This document shows, piece by piece, positions 41,156-52,653 of a DNA stretch of 64,000 nucleotides. A model generated the notes under the pieces. It made no database searches. It worked only from the letters and a program-made list of their open reading frames with translations, and was not told the DNA's origin. The position numbers were made by a program, and so were the translations under genes. The number at the start of each line of letters is the position of its first letter. The stretch's first letter is position 1. Location: contig QKWP01000647.1 in NCBI GenBank assembly GCA_003550325.1, forward strand, positions 82,890 to 146,889, given 5' to 3'. This DNA comes from Gigaspora rosea. Lineage: Eukaryota; Glomeromycota; Glomeromycetes; Diversisporales; Gigasporaceae.

Positions 41156-41632
41156 TTATAATCTATTCTCACTAAATAACTCACAAGTTTCATTACCATG
41201 GACTTCATTTTCATGTGTCGTAAAATTATTTGTTCTTCGAATCGATTGTTCTTTGTTTTTCCTTTCTCGATTAATCATCACCTCCTTCTCATGCTCGAGA
41301 TTTTTGATGCGTTCTTCTTGTTGTTTACGGACTATCTCCAACAAATTTAACTTTTGTTCAATATCATTAATATAAATTTCTTGCCGTACATTAATATCTT
41401 TCAATCTTTTCACATCACTATTTAGACCTCGAATTTTACGCGTGAGTCTGCGTACTTCCTTTTCAAACCTATAATTATAAGAAATTTTAATTGTATCCAT
41501 AACTATTTATCATCATATTATAATTAATTACTTTGCTTTCTCTTTCTGGACTAGTTCCAAGGCTTCAAATATAGATGAAGTGCCGGTATTTTGTAAACGA
41601 GTACGACGGTTATTTTTAAGACGACGAGTCAT
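41156..41632 (-). CDS. Small spliced coiled-coil protein (137 aa)
   Basis: Exon 1 (41532-41632) codes MTRRLKNNRRTRLQNTGTSS and ends in phase 2. A 63-bp intron (GTAATT...TATAG) joins it to exon 2 (41156-41468), giving QKEKAKFEKEVRRLTRKI at the join. The N-terminus is strongly basic and the rest is a charged coiled coil (SDVKRLKDINVRQEIYIN, then LLEIVRKQQEERIKNLEHEK). The basic-plus-coil layout recalls bZIP proteins, but the N-x7-R/K signature is absent, so no transcription-factor call is made. A good GTGAGT donor at 41184 could extend the gene toward 39875. Confidence 0.6.
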
Positions 41633-41993
41633 TTTGCAGAAAATTTTTTGAAAAATTTATTTTTACGTGTTCGGATTATCAATTACATTTGAAAATTAGA
41701 TGTGACAGTAAATCACGGGATCTTTAAAAATTGTAAAGGGACATCTAGACTTATCGCTCGGTAAGGCTTTTGCTCATTTAAAATTTTTCACTGAAACTTT
41801 TGAACTCGATTCAATTGATATTAATATTTGAGGAGCCTAAAACTGTAATACAGTGAATGGTCCAAAAAAAGTTACTTCAAAATGACCAGTCTCAAAATTT
41901 TTACCCATTCAACAATTTTTAATTTGTGATTTCCTTAAAATATCTTTAATATACATCACCACCTACAGTTACCTCCAATAAAATAACCCCTTC

Positions 41994-42239
41994 ATATGAG
42001 TGACAGGAAGAGAAAACCTGTAAATCGTGCTTTTTGAATATTTACTTTTAATAAAAATATTCCAAAATCAAGTAACTTAAACATTTTATTATTTAATATT
42101 ATTTGAATCATCTTAATGAGACGATACGAACAATATAAAAATATTAAGCGTTTAATTGTTTGTTTAAAGATATTTTTATTAAAAAAGGTAAATATTTAAA
42201 AAGCATGATTTACAGGTTTTCTCTTCCCGTCACTCATAT
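41994..42239. mobile_element. TIR MITE, 246 bp
   Basis: Inverted arms of about 65 bp start ATATGAGTGACAGGAAGAGA (left) and ATATGAGTGACGGGAAGAGA (right, reversed), and continue through AACCTGTAAATC and AATATTTAC. The centre is AT-rich and has no ORF. Confidence 0.85.
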
Positions 42240-43779
42240 AATATATTGAATATTATTCAACTACGAGTGGCAATATATATATTTTTTTATATTCTTATTG
42301 AATCTTATTGTGATCTATTTGCGAGACGGTATTAACCCATTTCACTGACAGTTTAGAGTTAGTACTAATCTTAATTATTGATGAAATCCGCCAGAACCTG
42401 CATAAATACTCTGTATAATATCCCTTCTTGGGTATCATTCAAGTTAATCCAAGGTTTTTGAATAAGAACTGGGATAACAAAACCTTTGATTAGCTAATTG
42501 CAGTCGTGAAAAATTCATTGTGCGAAATGCGGATTCAATCAGAGCGACTCTGTGAAAAAGAAATGGTCACACCCTTTACATAGCAAGGGACATTGAGATT
42601 TTGCATAAAATATTGACTATGGTTGTTCTCAAAGGGCCAAATGGATTGGTCATTGACTATTCGTGTTTGAAATGGCTAAATGACTGATTTAGCCTGTATC
42701 TTATTGGAATATGAAATGGTCGTGCAATCACGTGACATCGGCGATTATAATACTCTTAGGATGGGGGTCATTTTGCCGTTTGGTCATTTAGAATCAAATG
42801 ACCGGTCATTCTCCAACGCTGCCTCAATGTGATTTACTAGCGATGCTGTTCAACCATTTCGATTAATCGAAATAAATTGAAATAATCCTTATATCAATTT
42901 GCCGAAATTTCATTGTGCGAAATGCTGATTTTAAATTTCAGGTAGAGCTTGAACTGAATAATTCGAGTTAGAATTTTATAACTCAAAGATTGACTCGAGT
43001 TAAATACTAACTCGAGTTAACTTGAATCAAAAGTATTTACTCGAGTCAAAATGCTAATTCAAACTAATCTTGTTCAACACATGCAAGTCTTATTAAAAAA
43101 AAAAAGCAAAGTTATTACAAAATGTACTATTAAATAAATTTAATAACACTATATAATATTTTCTGATCAAAAATCCGTATTTTATGTAATACGAATGTTC
43201 CATATATTTATTTTTCTATTCAATCCGTTCAAATGCAGATTACTGTTATTCGAATGATTTTTAACTTACTAATGTAAACTATTTCTATCTTATTTTTTGT
43301 AATCACTCCGTGAATTATTCAATTTATTTTACGCGATGTTATCATTTAAATTTATTATATTTGCATGAACTTAGTAGACGAATAATTTGATAAGATCAAT
43401 AATTATTGATTATTTAATGCATTATAAGCAATGTATGTTTATTTTTGCATAATGTTTCTCAATTAGGTTTGTTTTATACGTATAAATATATTGTTTAATA
43501 AATAATCTTTATAATATATTTATACACATGGGCCAGGGTTGTCACATTTACTATGTTTGCTCTATTAGCTTATAATTCTATTCATTTTTCTATTGGAAAT
43601 TTGTAGCATTAAACTTTATTAATTAAATATAAAAATATTTTAAATTTATATTTTGCTAATGCTCTAACGATATATATTTAAATCATTACAAATTATTAAT
43701 TAATAAAAAAAAATTTTTTTATATAATGACAAAAAATTGAGCTTTTATTCTATTGTTCTATTTGTCAACACTGGTACGA
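42240..43779. other. Spacer, no gene
   Basis: Contains a twice-occurring TTCATTGTGCGAAATGC (42516 and 42908), AAATGACC/GGTCATT words around 42590-42820 that form short inverted pairs, and ACTCGAGTTAA-like self-complementary sequence at 42960-43050. No coding frame is supported. Confidence 0.4.
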
Positions 43780-44245
43780 GCCAATGGGAAAAATTATGGG
43801 CCTTAAAAATTTCGGGCCAGTTTTTGCTAGAAAAATTTTTCTGATCAGAATTAACCTCCATATCTATATCAAATGTGTAGAAGAATCAGGTCATTCTTTG
43901 CCAAAAATTTTAGTGATACTAAATTATATTAGTTTTTTATTCGTTTGTCTTTGAGAAATTATAGCTCGTTAGTACTTTATGAATTGTCTATGCAATCGAC
44001 CTATCATACAGTCATATAGATGCAAATCTCTAACGAGCTATAATTTCTCAAAGACAAACGAATAAAAAACCAAATAAGTTAGTATCACTAGAATTTTGGC
44101 AAGGAATGACCTGATTCTTCTACACATTTTGATATAGATATGGAGACTAATTCTGATCAGAAAAATTGTTCTAGCAAAAAAAAGATCGGCCTGGTCGACC
44201 AGCCCGAAATTTTTTAGGACCATAATTTTTCCCATCGGCCCGCAC
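43780..44245. mobile_element. Long hairpin element, about 465 bp
   Basis: Arms of about 190 bp run inward from GCCAATGGGAAAAATTATGG (left) and GCCGATGGGAAAAATTATGG (right, reversed), meeting around a 55-70 bp loop at about 43973-44030. The innermost match CTTTGAGAAATTATAGCTCG is exact. A 65-codon minus frame here is only a by-product of the repeat. Confidence 0.85.
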
Positions 44246-44794
44246 GTATAAAGAGATGCATCTTTAAATCGATCATATCAGAACATTTCCATTCATTATA
44301 TTTATCATTTACCAACATCTAAATTACAGTAGTAATATATACAATAGAAATCATAAGTATCCCCACCCCTTTAACTTTTTAAATTAAAAGCTACAGTTTG
44401 AACCTTTTACCATAATTAGTACTTTATAAATATAGATCAGTAAAATTTTTTTAAAATTTTTAATTACACTAACAAAAGTTAAATGAGAGCTAAAATTTGT
44501 TAAAACTTTGGTTTTCTTTTATATTAAAATTTATCAAATTTAATTAAAAATTATTAATAAAAAATTAAATTTTAAAAAATTTAAAAAATTTAATATATAA
44601 AATTTAAATATTTTTATAAGGAGGTTGTTAAATATCGCAGGCAGTGATGTACATGGACAGTCGTGGACATGAGTTTGGACAGTTTTGGACAAAAAATAAA
44701 TTGAAATTACTTAAAATTTTATTTTTTAATAATATATACTTTATTATAAGATGTATGGACACTATGGACACTATGGACATGTAGTGATGCAAAC

Positions 44795-44935
44795 GGCTTG
44801 AGCCGAGCCGTGAGCCGAACGGCTAAGCCGAGCCGATTAACGGCTCAGCTCTAGGTCTACTAATAAAGCATCGGCTCCAGAAATGGCTCGGCTCTAGACC
44901 TTGAAGCCGAATATGGAGCCGTGAGCCGATAGATT
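44795..44935. promoter_or_regulatory. Subterminal GAGCCGA repeats, left end of the hAT element
   Basis: About ten GAGCCG / CGGCTC words in both orientations, mirrored at 48542-48660. Clustered subterminal motifs are where hAT transposases usually bind. That role is inferred. Confidence 0.6.
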
Positions 44936-46025
44936 CACACCACATGACTATTATCCAATAGTAAACGCTCGCTGTGATTATATACGATTATTTAATATTA
45001 TTGAATACTATTTAAATAAATAATAATAACGATAACAGAATTAAAGCTTTCGATATTTATATGCGATAATATAATTTATATCAAAACAAGTTCGTTAAAT
45101 AAAAATTATAGTGATTAAATATGTAATTATTGCATCTGATTAAAAATACTTATTTTAAATCAAATTACTTATCACTGACGCAAATATGATTACTTTAATA
45201 TTTCTTATTTATTCTCAAGTAACATTAATCTTACATTAATCTTATCGATAAATAATCGTCCATCACTATTTTGCACAATTACTTTTAAAACATATAAATA
45301 ATAACCATTTGCATATTGAATTACAGTTTTATTTCATTATAAAAAAACAAAATACTGGAAATTCTACTTAACAAATATTTCATCAAATCAGATACATCTA
45401 GCTAGTTTGCTGAAAATCCATCGGCATTTAACTTTACATAACATGGCATCTCATATTCACGATCATCCTCTTATATTCATGATCATCCTATTATTAACCT
45501 GTTGTCACATAATATGATATGCACTTTCCTTTTTTTTTTTTTTTTTTTGAACCATTCGCGCAATATCAACAAAGTTATCTAAAATATACCAGCAGTTTGG
45601 GTATCGAATTCAAAAATAGAATGATAAGCTGACAATTAAGCCAGTTTAACCATGGTTTTGAAACTCTACTAAGGCTTTGAAGCTTTAACCATGGCTTTGG
45701 AGCCAAGCCATTTCGATCGGCTTGAGAAGTTGTTAGCCGATCCATTTTTATATCAATAACACAATTTACACGAGAACAAGTAATAAAAAAAATTAGATAT
45801 TTTTTCAAAAAAAATAAAAAAAAAGTAAAACAAAATCTCACGCATAGCCTCAAGATCCAATTCTAAGCACCGAAATTTCTCAGCATAGATTTTGTTCGAC
45901 TTACTATTTGTAAATATAAAAGAGCTTGAAAATTTACTTGCCCAATTTCATATTTCATATTTGAAAAAAATTTACTTGCCCAATTTCATATTTGATATAA
46001 AAATTTTATACTCACAATTGTTGCA

Positions 46026-47988
46026 ATGGATATCGACACTGATGATCTTTATGAAGCTGAAGTTCGTAGTACTTCTGCTTCTGATTCTCAAGACGTTTTG
46101 CAAGTTTCTGATGACAATGACAATATGGCCACAAGCACCGCTACTGCGAGTGATAGAAATATTGTATCTCCTTTTACTCCTGTTACTCCTACAAAAAAAG
46201 CCAAATCTAGATCTCCTGTTTCACCATATTTTTCACAAAGGACTATTGACAATATGTCAGTACTTTGCAGCTTTTGTAAGAATAAGTTCAGTATAAATAC
46301 GGCAACTGGTACCTTACGTAAACACCTTGACTCTCAGCACCCAGGCTGGAATACGACTAAGCCAGCATCAGGTCAACAGCTTCTTACTTTTACACCTGAA
46401 ATGACAATTTCAAGCCAAAGTTTAACACCAGCTCAAAAAACTAAACTTCATATGTTAATTGCCGAATGAATTGTTTCAGACATGTTACCTTTTTCTATCA
46501 TTTCAAGCAGATCATTTGCCACTATGCTTCAATATCTTAATGCTAATGTTGACTTACCTTCTCGCGAGACTATAAAGTCTATTATTCAAAGTGCCTTCGT
46601 CGTAATGCAAAAGGATGTTAAAACTCTTTTGGAACAAGCTCCTAGTAAAATCTCTGTTACGTTAGATATTTGGACCTCTCGTGCTAATGTGCCCTTTCTT
46701 TGCATAACAGCACATTGAATAGATAATGAGTGGAACCTCAGAAAAATCTTACTCGATATCTGCATGCTTCCTCATCCCCATACTAGTGAAGAGATTGATA
46801 CACATTTGCGTTCCGTTTTTGCAGCTTTTAAGATTACTGATAAAATTCTTTGTGCTACTACTGACGGTGGTTCTAATATGATCTTGGCAATGCAATTGTT
46901 AAAAAGTAATCTTGTTTTACACAATCAGCTTTTTCACTTTCAATCTCGTCGCTGTTCAGCTCATATACTAAATCTCATCGTTACGAGTGGTTTGTTACCT
47001 ATTAAATCATAAATCGAAAAGGTGCGCAACTTGGTCAAGACTATTTTCTCATCATCATCGCTGACTCAGAACTTAAAAGAGCTTGGGCAATCAGTTGGAG
47101 AAGGCGAGGCAACTCGTAAAATTCTACAGGATGTTTCAACACAGTGAAATAGCACATATTTGATGCTTTTGGTCTACGTAACTATGCCTACAACAATTGC
47201 AGCACTTATTAGACGCAACAAAAATCTAAATAAATATAAACTTACACCACAAGAAGAATCAGATCTTCAAACCGTAACACAATTTCTTAAGCCATTTTAC
47301 GAGACTACTAATGTTCTTTCTGGCAGCACGTATACGACTCTAGGCATTTCAATTCTACTAATTGATAGCATTGTTGATACTATTTCATCTCATATTCAGA
47401 ATTCAACAAGTCTGGAATTTCTAAAAATAGCTGCAACCCAAATGTCAGATAAAATTCAAAAGTATTCAAATGAGATCTATGATAAGACAGCCTTTATGGC
47501 GGCTATCCTCGATCCCCAAATTAAACTAGAGCTAATGCCCGATGATATGAATACTGAAGCAAATATTGCTATTTTTAATAATATCTTTAGAACACAATAT
47601 TCTGCACTTACTTTAAATAATTCGTCTACTAATTTAGAAACGTTGAATTTAACATATACAGAACAAATTGCTCAGAAAAAACGAAAAAAAAAATGAACTC
47701 GGTAATAGGATGGATGAATTTAGCCAGTACTTATCTGAGCCCGTTTTACCTATGAACATTGATCCTTTGAACTGGTGGAAACTTAATCGTACACGTTTTC
47801 CTAATCTATCTCAAATAGCTAAAGATTATTTAGCTATCCAGTCTACTTCAGTACCCTCCGAACAAGTTTTCTCCAAAGCTGGTGATACAGTTCGGGCTAA
47901 ACGTACACGTCTATCTGAGAAGAGTGTACAAGCTCTTATGTGTATTAACTCTTGGTTGGAGCACAATATTAAGTTTCGTAGAGGATAG
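46026..47988 (+). pseudogene. hAT transposase with BED zinc finger, inactivated
   Basis: One frame runs from MDIDTDDLYEAEVRST to 47696, with stops at 46467 (TGA), 46716 (TGA), 47010 (TAA) and 47145 (TGA). A one-base shift in an A-run near 47690 then leads to the last 100 residues or so. Domains in order: BED finger (CSFCKNKFS...HLDSQHPG), catalytic region with the first Asp in TLDIWTS and the second in ATTDGGSN, a C-terminal part with QSTSVPSEQVFSKAGD (third acidic residue, SEQVFS), and the hAT dimerisation motif ending CINSWLEHN. All three TGAs fall where family members have Trp (AE-W-IVSDM, AH-W-IDNEW, ST-x-W-NSTYL). The ORF is otherwise nearly full length, so inactivation is recent. Confidence 0.92.
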
Positions 47989-48371
47989 TTAAAAATTATA
48001 CATACATATGTAATAATAAATTTGTTAAAATTCTAATTTCTTGTCCGACCTGTCGTGTGTTTAACAAAAAAAAAAAAAAAGGTACCTTCATTAGTAAAAA
48101 ATGTAAAAAAAAAAAAACCTTTTTTTTTGATAGATTTAAAAATAAACTTATCTCAGTATTTGAATTTTATCATAGTTCTATTGATTTAAGTTTAGCCGAT
48201 TTCAAGTTAGAGTTAGTTTGAGTTATAATAAGTATTGTGACGGATTAAAAATGAAATATGTATAGTATAAAAAAATTGACAAACCACCGAAAAATAAAAA
48301 TTTTTGAAGCGCATTTTTTAGAGGTTATGGTTAGAGGTTAGTTTTAGAGTAGAGTTTATATTAAACAAGTA

Positions 48372-49041
48372 TAAGTGGGTTTTAGAGGGTTAAATAGAGA
48401 CCCATATTTCAATTTCATTATGATCGGCGACGAGTATTAGTTGAAGGTAGATTACCAAAAGTTTATGACTTTAAACTTTTTACACGAAATAGCACATTAG
48501 AATTCGTGTTCATGTCTGATTGGATATTTTCTTTGTAGAGTAGCGGCTCGGCTCGGCTCGAGGTTAATCGGCTTACAAACGGCTTGGCTCTAGCCTTTGG
48601 AGCCGAAGATCAGCTCGGCTTGGTCAATGCAAGCCGCGAGCTGAGCCGAACCGAGCCGTTTGCATCACTACTTGTAAGGAAAGTAACTTGGGTTTGACTA
48701 ATTTTTTTTTTTACAAACCGTACGTGCCATTATGATTTCTANTAAGTGGGTTTTAGAGGGTTAAATAGAGATCCACATTTCAATTTCATTATGATCGGCG
48801 ACGAGTATTAGTTGAAGGTAGATTACCAGAAGTTTATGACTTTAAACTTTTTACACGAAATAGCACATTAGAATTCGTGCTCATGTCTGATTGGATATTT
48901 TCTTTGTAGAGTAGCAGCTCGACTCGGCTCGAGGTTAATCAGCTTACAAACGGCTTGGCTCTAGCCTTTGGAGCCAAAGATCAGCTCGGCTTGGTCAATG
49001 CAAGCTGCGAGCTAAGCCGAACCGAGCCGTTTGCATCACTA
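48372..49041. repeat. Duplicated right end of the hAT element, separated by an ambiguous base
   Basis: 48372-48670 and 48743-49041 are about 300-bp direct copies of the hAT right end, with an undetermined base (n) at 48742 just before the second. Many differences are CpG in the first copy against CpA or TpG in the second. The second copy, not the first, is followed by the 8-mer matching the left target site. Confidence 0.85.
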
Positions 49042-49089
49042 TAGACATGGACGTGGACAAGCCAAAAAAAGGTAAACATGACATCACTG

Positions 49090-49321
49090 ATTGCAGGTAT
49101 CACAGGTTAATATGATTGGCCAATTAGATCACAGGATCTTGTGTAACAAACTGAACGAAAAATTAGAAAAAAATCAAAAATTTTAAATAACTTGAAATTT
49201 CATTATATAAACTAGTCTTGGGCTTCTAATTAACCTAATATTAATACTAGTTCGGACCCTAACCCTAACTAATAATCATTTTAATTTTTTTTAAATATTA
49301 ACCTGCGATATCGCAACCTGC
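49090..49321. repeat. Interspersed repeat R, copy 2 (inverted)
   Basis: Reverse complement of 9739-10050: GGTTAATATGATTGGCCAAT, ATCACAGGATCTTGTGTAAC, then CCCTAACCCTAACTAATAAT. The piece GGAGGTTGTTAAATATCGCA at 44620-44639 is its missing outer end, cut off by the nested hAT elements. Confidence 0.75.
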
Positions 49322-50035
49322 AAAATCCTTTATAATATTGATAAAAAATTTGAGTTAATTTGGTAATGTAGTTATTAAAAAATTAATTTTTAAAGTTAGG
49401 CCATGCAAAATAAATTAGTTATTTTTCATCACATGGAACAAGCAATTAGCTGGCAAAAAATGTTATATTTAAAAATTTTTTTAATATAAAAATTTTTATA
49501 AATTTTTTTTTCAAAAAAAATTTTATATAAACAAATTTTTTGACTTTTCTAAAAAAGTGACCTGACCAGGTAATGAGAAATAATTTTATTTGTTTGCATG
49601 GCCTTTAGTAAAAATTTTTAAATAACTTTAAAAATTAATTTTTTAATAATTATTTTATTAAATTAAATTTTTTATTAATAGCTAAAATATAACTAGAGTT
49701 TATTTTTTAAAAAAATAGTTATACAAGCCATTTTTAGTAAAGATTTTTAATAACTTTAAAAATTAATTTTTAATAACTATCTTAATAAATTAACTTAAAT
49801 TTTTTGTTAATACTACTATAACTTGATTAGCAGTTTACTCAATTTGGATCAAGTCAAAGTACAAGCATTGGGTTTAGGTTTTTTGATCAAAATAATTAGA
49901 TATAATCTATTTTTAGCTAATCAAATCAATTTATTAATTATAAAATAAGAACACTCTATTTTGTTTTACTGTTTTTTAATAAATTACTAAATATTTATAA
50001 CATTACTTGTATAGTAAAACTTTATAATAGAAGTA
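49322..50035. other. AT-rich spacer, no gene
   Basis: AAAATTAATTTTTAA words recur in both orientations (49380-49800), suggesting old foldback sequence. No ORF. Confidence 0.4.
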
Positions 50036-50164
50036 GGGTATTTTGTTGGCTTGTATAATGCATAAATTTGCAGATATCCTGTTTCTAATTGACCAAACAC
50101 TAGTTTGGCCAATTAGAAACAGGAGATCTGCAAATTTATGCATTATACAAGCCAACAAAATACC
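50036..50164. repeat. 129-bp hairpin
   Basis: Arms of about 60 bp are nearly perfect: GTTGGCTTGTATAATGCATA against its complement, with TTTCTAATTG / CAATTAGAAA-type sequence toward the centre, meeting near 50099. The outer end GGGTATTTTG pairs with CAAAATACCT. Confidence 0.9.
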
Positions 50165-50244
50165 TTACCCTTAAAGTATAGAATATTTAATATTTGTAAT
50201 AATTCCTTACTATAGAAAATTCTATTTTACTATAGTTATACAAC

Positions 50245-51425
50245 AATTTTTTTTTTTTAATATTAGAGGTGTAGCTCCTACCCCAATCTTTATTAATATT
50301 TCAGTAAATTGACATATGGTAATACCATAAATATATACATATTATACACAAGTATTGAGACTAGGACTTCAGGCTTTAAACCTTTTATCCATAGCTAAAA
50401 CCCACCAGAGCCTTCCATATTCCCATTTATATAGTTGATACATCTCCTTTCAACCAACAATTAATATCCACATGTCTGCCACTTTACCCACATTTCCTAA
50501 TTCATTACTTCCAATTTGGTGTGTGCCAGGTAGACGCTTTATGCTTCCAAATTAGTGTATCTAAAATCTGGTATACCAGAAAATCTCTTACTAGCGTACT
50601 TCTCGGGGTTCGTATCTCAAGCCATGCAGCTGCCTCTACCTCATTGGGTAAGTATCTCAAGCCTGCATGCTACTGCAACTAGCCGGTTTCTTGTGACTTG
50701 AGAACCTAGAATTTAATATTCTGAATTTGGAAATGTGCAAATGACTATACTTCTCACTATAGTGGCAAGGTCTCTGAGCATGTTTCGCAAATGCTTCTAT
50801 TGCCGAATATAGTTGAATGGCATCATGAGGCTAGAGAGAACCCGGTTTACCACTGCATGTACTTATACTAGCATATACTCATATTGGTGGTCCCAGATCC
50901 TCTTAGCATTCAAAAACTCCCATATGGGTATGCCCAGAGCTCTGTTGGGTCTTGATATATACATGCCTTTATGCTTCCACTTCTTATTGGCCAATTAGTT
51001 CTGTCTGCCCTTGCAAAGTTCACTAAACCCCAATATCCGGTCAGTTACTCTTTGGATCCTTTTCCCTAGTCATTCTAGACTACCAATCCAGTTGGCCCAA
51101 AAGGATCAGTCTGCCAGGCTTTAAGTGCCTAAGATTTCCCTTTCCTTGGTTTATGCTTCTATAACACATGCCCTTTTCCTCCAGTGCAACTCCGGTGACC
51201 AGGTTGGTGGGCCCCCTTTGCTATAGGAGATTTTGCCCATCCAGTTTTTTTGGTCAGTCACCGCTGAGATCCTTTTCTTTGGTACTGTTAAAAGTTTAGC
51301 TATCTCTCACTCGGGATTTGCCAAACGGGTTTCAACTGTTCCGGTCCCTTGGATTTGTTTGTGTAACTTATACACTATGCTGAAGCTCCTATTCGAAATA
51401 GTGGTACCAAGGTTACAGGTATATA
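50245..51425 (-). mobile_element. SINE-like retroposon, copy e (diverged, minus strand)
   Basis: A poly-T (50250-50261) marks the A-tail. On the minus strand GGAGGAAAAGGGCATGTGTT, GTTGGCACAC-like words and CGGTGACTGACC match the bodies of copies b-d. The copy is richer in G+C than its flanks but more decayed than the others. The short frames at 50813 and 51233 are not genes. Confidence 0.65.
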
Positions 51426-51647
51426 TGAGGACAAAATTATTTCGGGTTCTAAAACCCAAAATTAAAATTTGAAGACAAAATTGTTTTTGACCTATTTTAC
51501 TTGAAAGATGAAATTAAACGAAATTATAAGGAATATATTTATATAAATTTTATTTGCTCTTCCTTATAAAAAATTTTAATTTTCTCTAATAAAGACAAAA
51601 TAGATTTTTTTCAAAAATCAATTTCAGTGGCATTACTAGTTACAGGT

Positions 51648-52438
51648 AACAATTTCTATTTTTAGGTTTAATATAATATATTATAAATTTATATTCTAAC
51701 TTTATCTTTAACCCTAATTCTAACCCTAAAACTAATAAGTAAACCTTCTTTAGCTCCTAATTAAAAGTTGTAGAGCTTATTTTTCTTATTCTAATAGTAG
51801 TTAAATTATCAAAATTGGCTTAGTAGTTTTAAGATACTTTGAATTACATAAAGAATTAGCAAATTTAGCTATTTATTTTTCTTTATATATATTTTGAAAA
51901 GTTTTTTTCATTATAACAAAAAATTTTACTAAGAAAGTAATAAACTATATCTTATAAAACTAGCATTTTTTTTGAGCTAAAGAACAATTTTACTTAAAAC
52001 TCAAAGCTTTCTAACTTTATATTTGTTTTTTTTATATATACATATTTTGAAATATTTTTTTACTATAGTAAAAAATTTTACTAAGAAAATAATAAAACAT
52101 GTTTTAAAAACTAGCATTTTTTTAAGCCAAAAAACAATTTACTTAAAAGCCCAAAGTCAATTGTGATAATAAAATTCTGCACAAATTATAATTTTTATTT
52201 GATAGCATTTTTCTATAGTACTTTGTTCTTTATATTTTTTTCTTTAATCCCAAGTATTTTGGGATTTACTAAACTGATTTTAACTATTAGAATTAATTAA
52301 TGAGCTTTACAACTTTCAATTAGAAGCCAAAAAAGGTTTACTTATTAGGTTTAGGGTTAGAGTTAGGATTAGAATTAAAAATAAAGTTAGAATATAAATT
52401 TATATAAATCTAAAAATAGAAATTTTTATATAACCATA
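51648..52438. mobile_element. Foldback with telomere-like arms
   Basis: Arms of about 170 bp (51648-51828 and 52262-52438) are inverted. Each contains AACCCTAA-type motifs, AATAAGTAAACCTT and TTCTAATAG. The loop of about 430 bp holds a second imperfect repeat (51900-52140, TTTTACTAAGAAA twice). No coding. Confidence 0.7.
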
Positions 52439-52535
52439 GTAGAAATAGTAGATTCTTTATTTAAAAAGCAAAATAATTTAAATACCTATATAGTCAATTA
52501 TTTATAACTTCAATAAATTTAAAGTTTAATATATG

Positions 52536-52645
52536 CAGAGATGTGATCCGTTATCCGTTTCCATCCGTTTTCATATTAAAATCTGCGGATATCTGTGGAT
52601 TTTAATATAAAAACGGATAAAAACGGATAACGGATCACATCTCTA
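52536..52645. mobile_element. hAT-type hairpin MITE, 110 bp
   Basis: CAGAGATGTGATCCGTTATC at the left and the complement at the right form a hairpin. A perfect 8-bp target duplication AATATATG flanks it (52528-52535 and 52646-52653). Internal CGGATA/TATCCG words repeat. It is unrelated to the 279-bp family. Confidence 0.88.
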
Positions 52646-52653
52646 AATATATG

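Larger units (their letters stand above)
44782..49041 (+). mobile_element. hAT transposon with broken transposase
   Basis: Ends TAGTGATGCAAACGGCT (left) and the complement ending GCATCACTA (49041) are typical hAT termini. The flanking 8-mers TGGACATG (44774-44781) and TAGACATG (49042-49049) differ at one base. GC-rich subterminal sequence (repeated GAGCCGA / TCGGCTC) lies inside both ends. A second copy of the right end stops at 48670. The transposase is at 46026-47988. Confidence 0.88.
44642..49089. mobile_element. Outer hAT-like element (CAGTGATGT ends), split by a younger hAT
   Basis: Ends CAGTGATGT (44642) and ACATCACTG (49089) are inverted, flanked by 8-bp ATCGCAGG (44634-44641) and ATTGCAGG (49090-49097), a hAT-type target duplication with one change. 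What remains is 44642-44781 and 49042-49089, rich in GGACA-TGGAC words. The flanks on both sides belong to repeat R. Confidence 0.65.

Noticed and set aside
42516-42532. LeuRS gene fragment, because CATTGTGCGAAATGCG also occurs at about 37700
   Set aside because: Only 16 bases match, with no similarity on either side. A match of this length can occur by chance in a 64-kb biased sequence.
45892-46296. A separate ORF overlapping the start of the hAT transposase
   Set aside because: Different frame, leucine-rich by composition, no motif, and it is overlapped by the recognisable BED-finger frame.
46026-47696. UGA read as Trp (alternative genetic code), because three TGA stops fall at Trp positions in the hAT gene
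   Set aside because: The same gene also has a TAA stop and a frameshift, the DDE pseudogene has a TAG at a Trp position, and the intact LeuRS gene uses TGG for its conserved Trp residues. G-to-A decay explains all of this.
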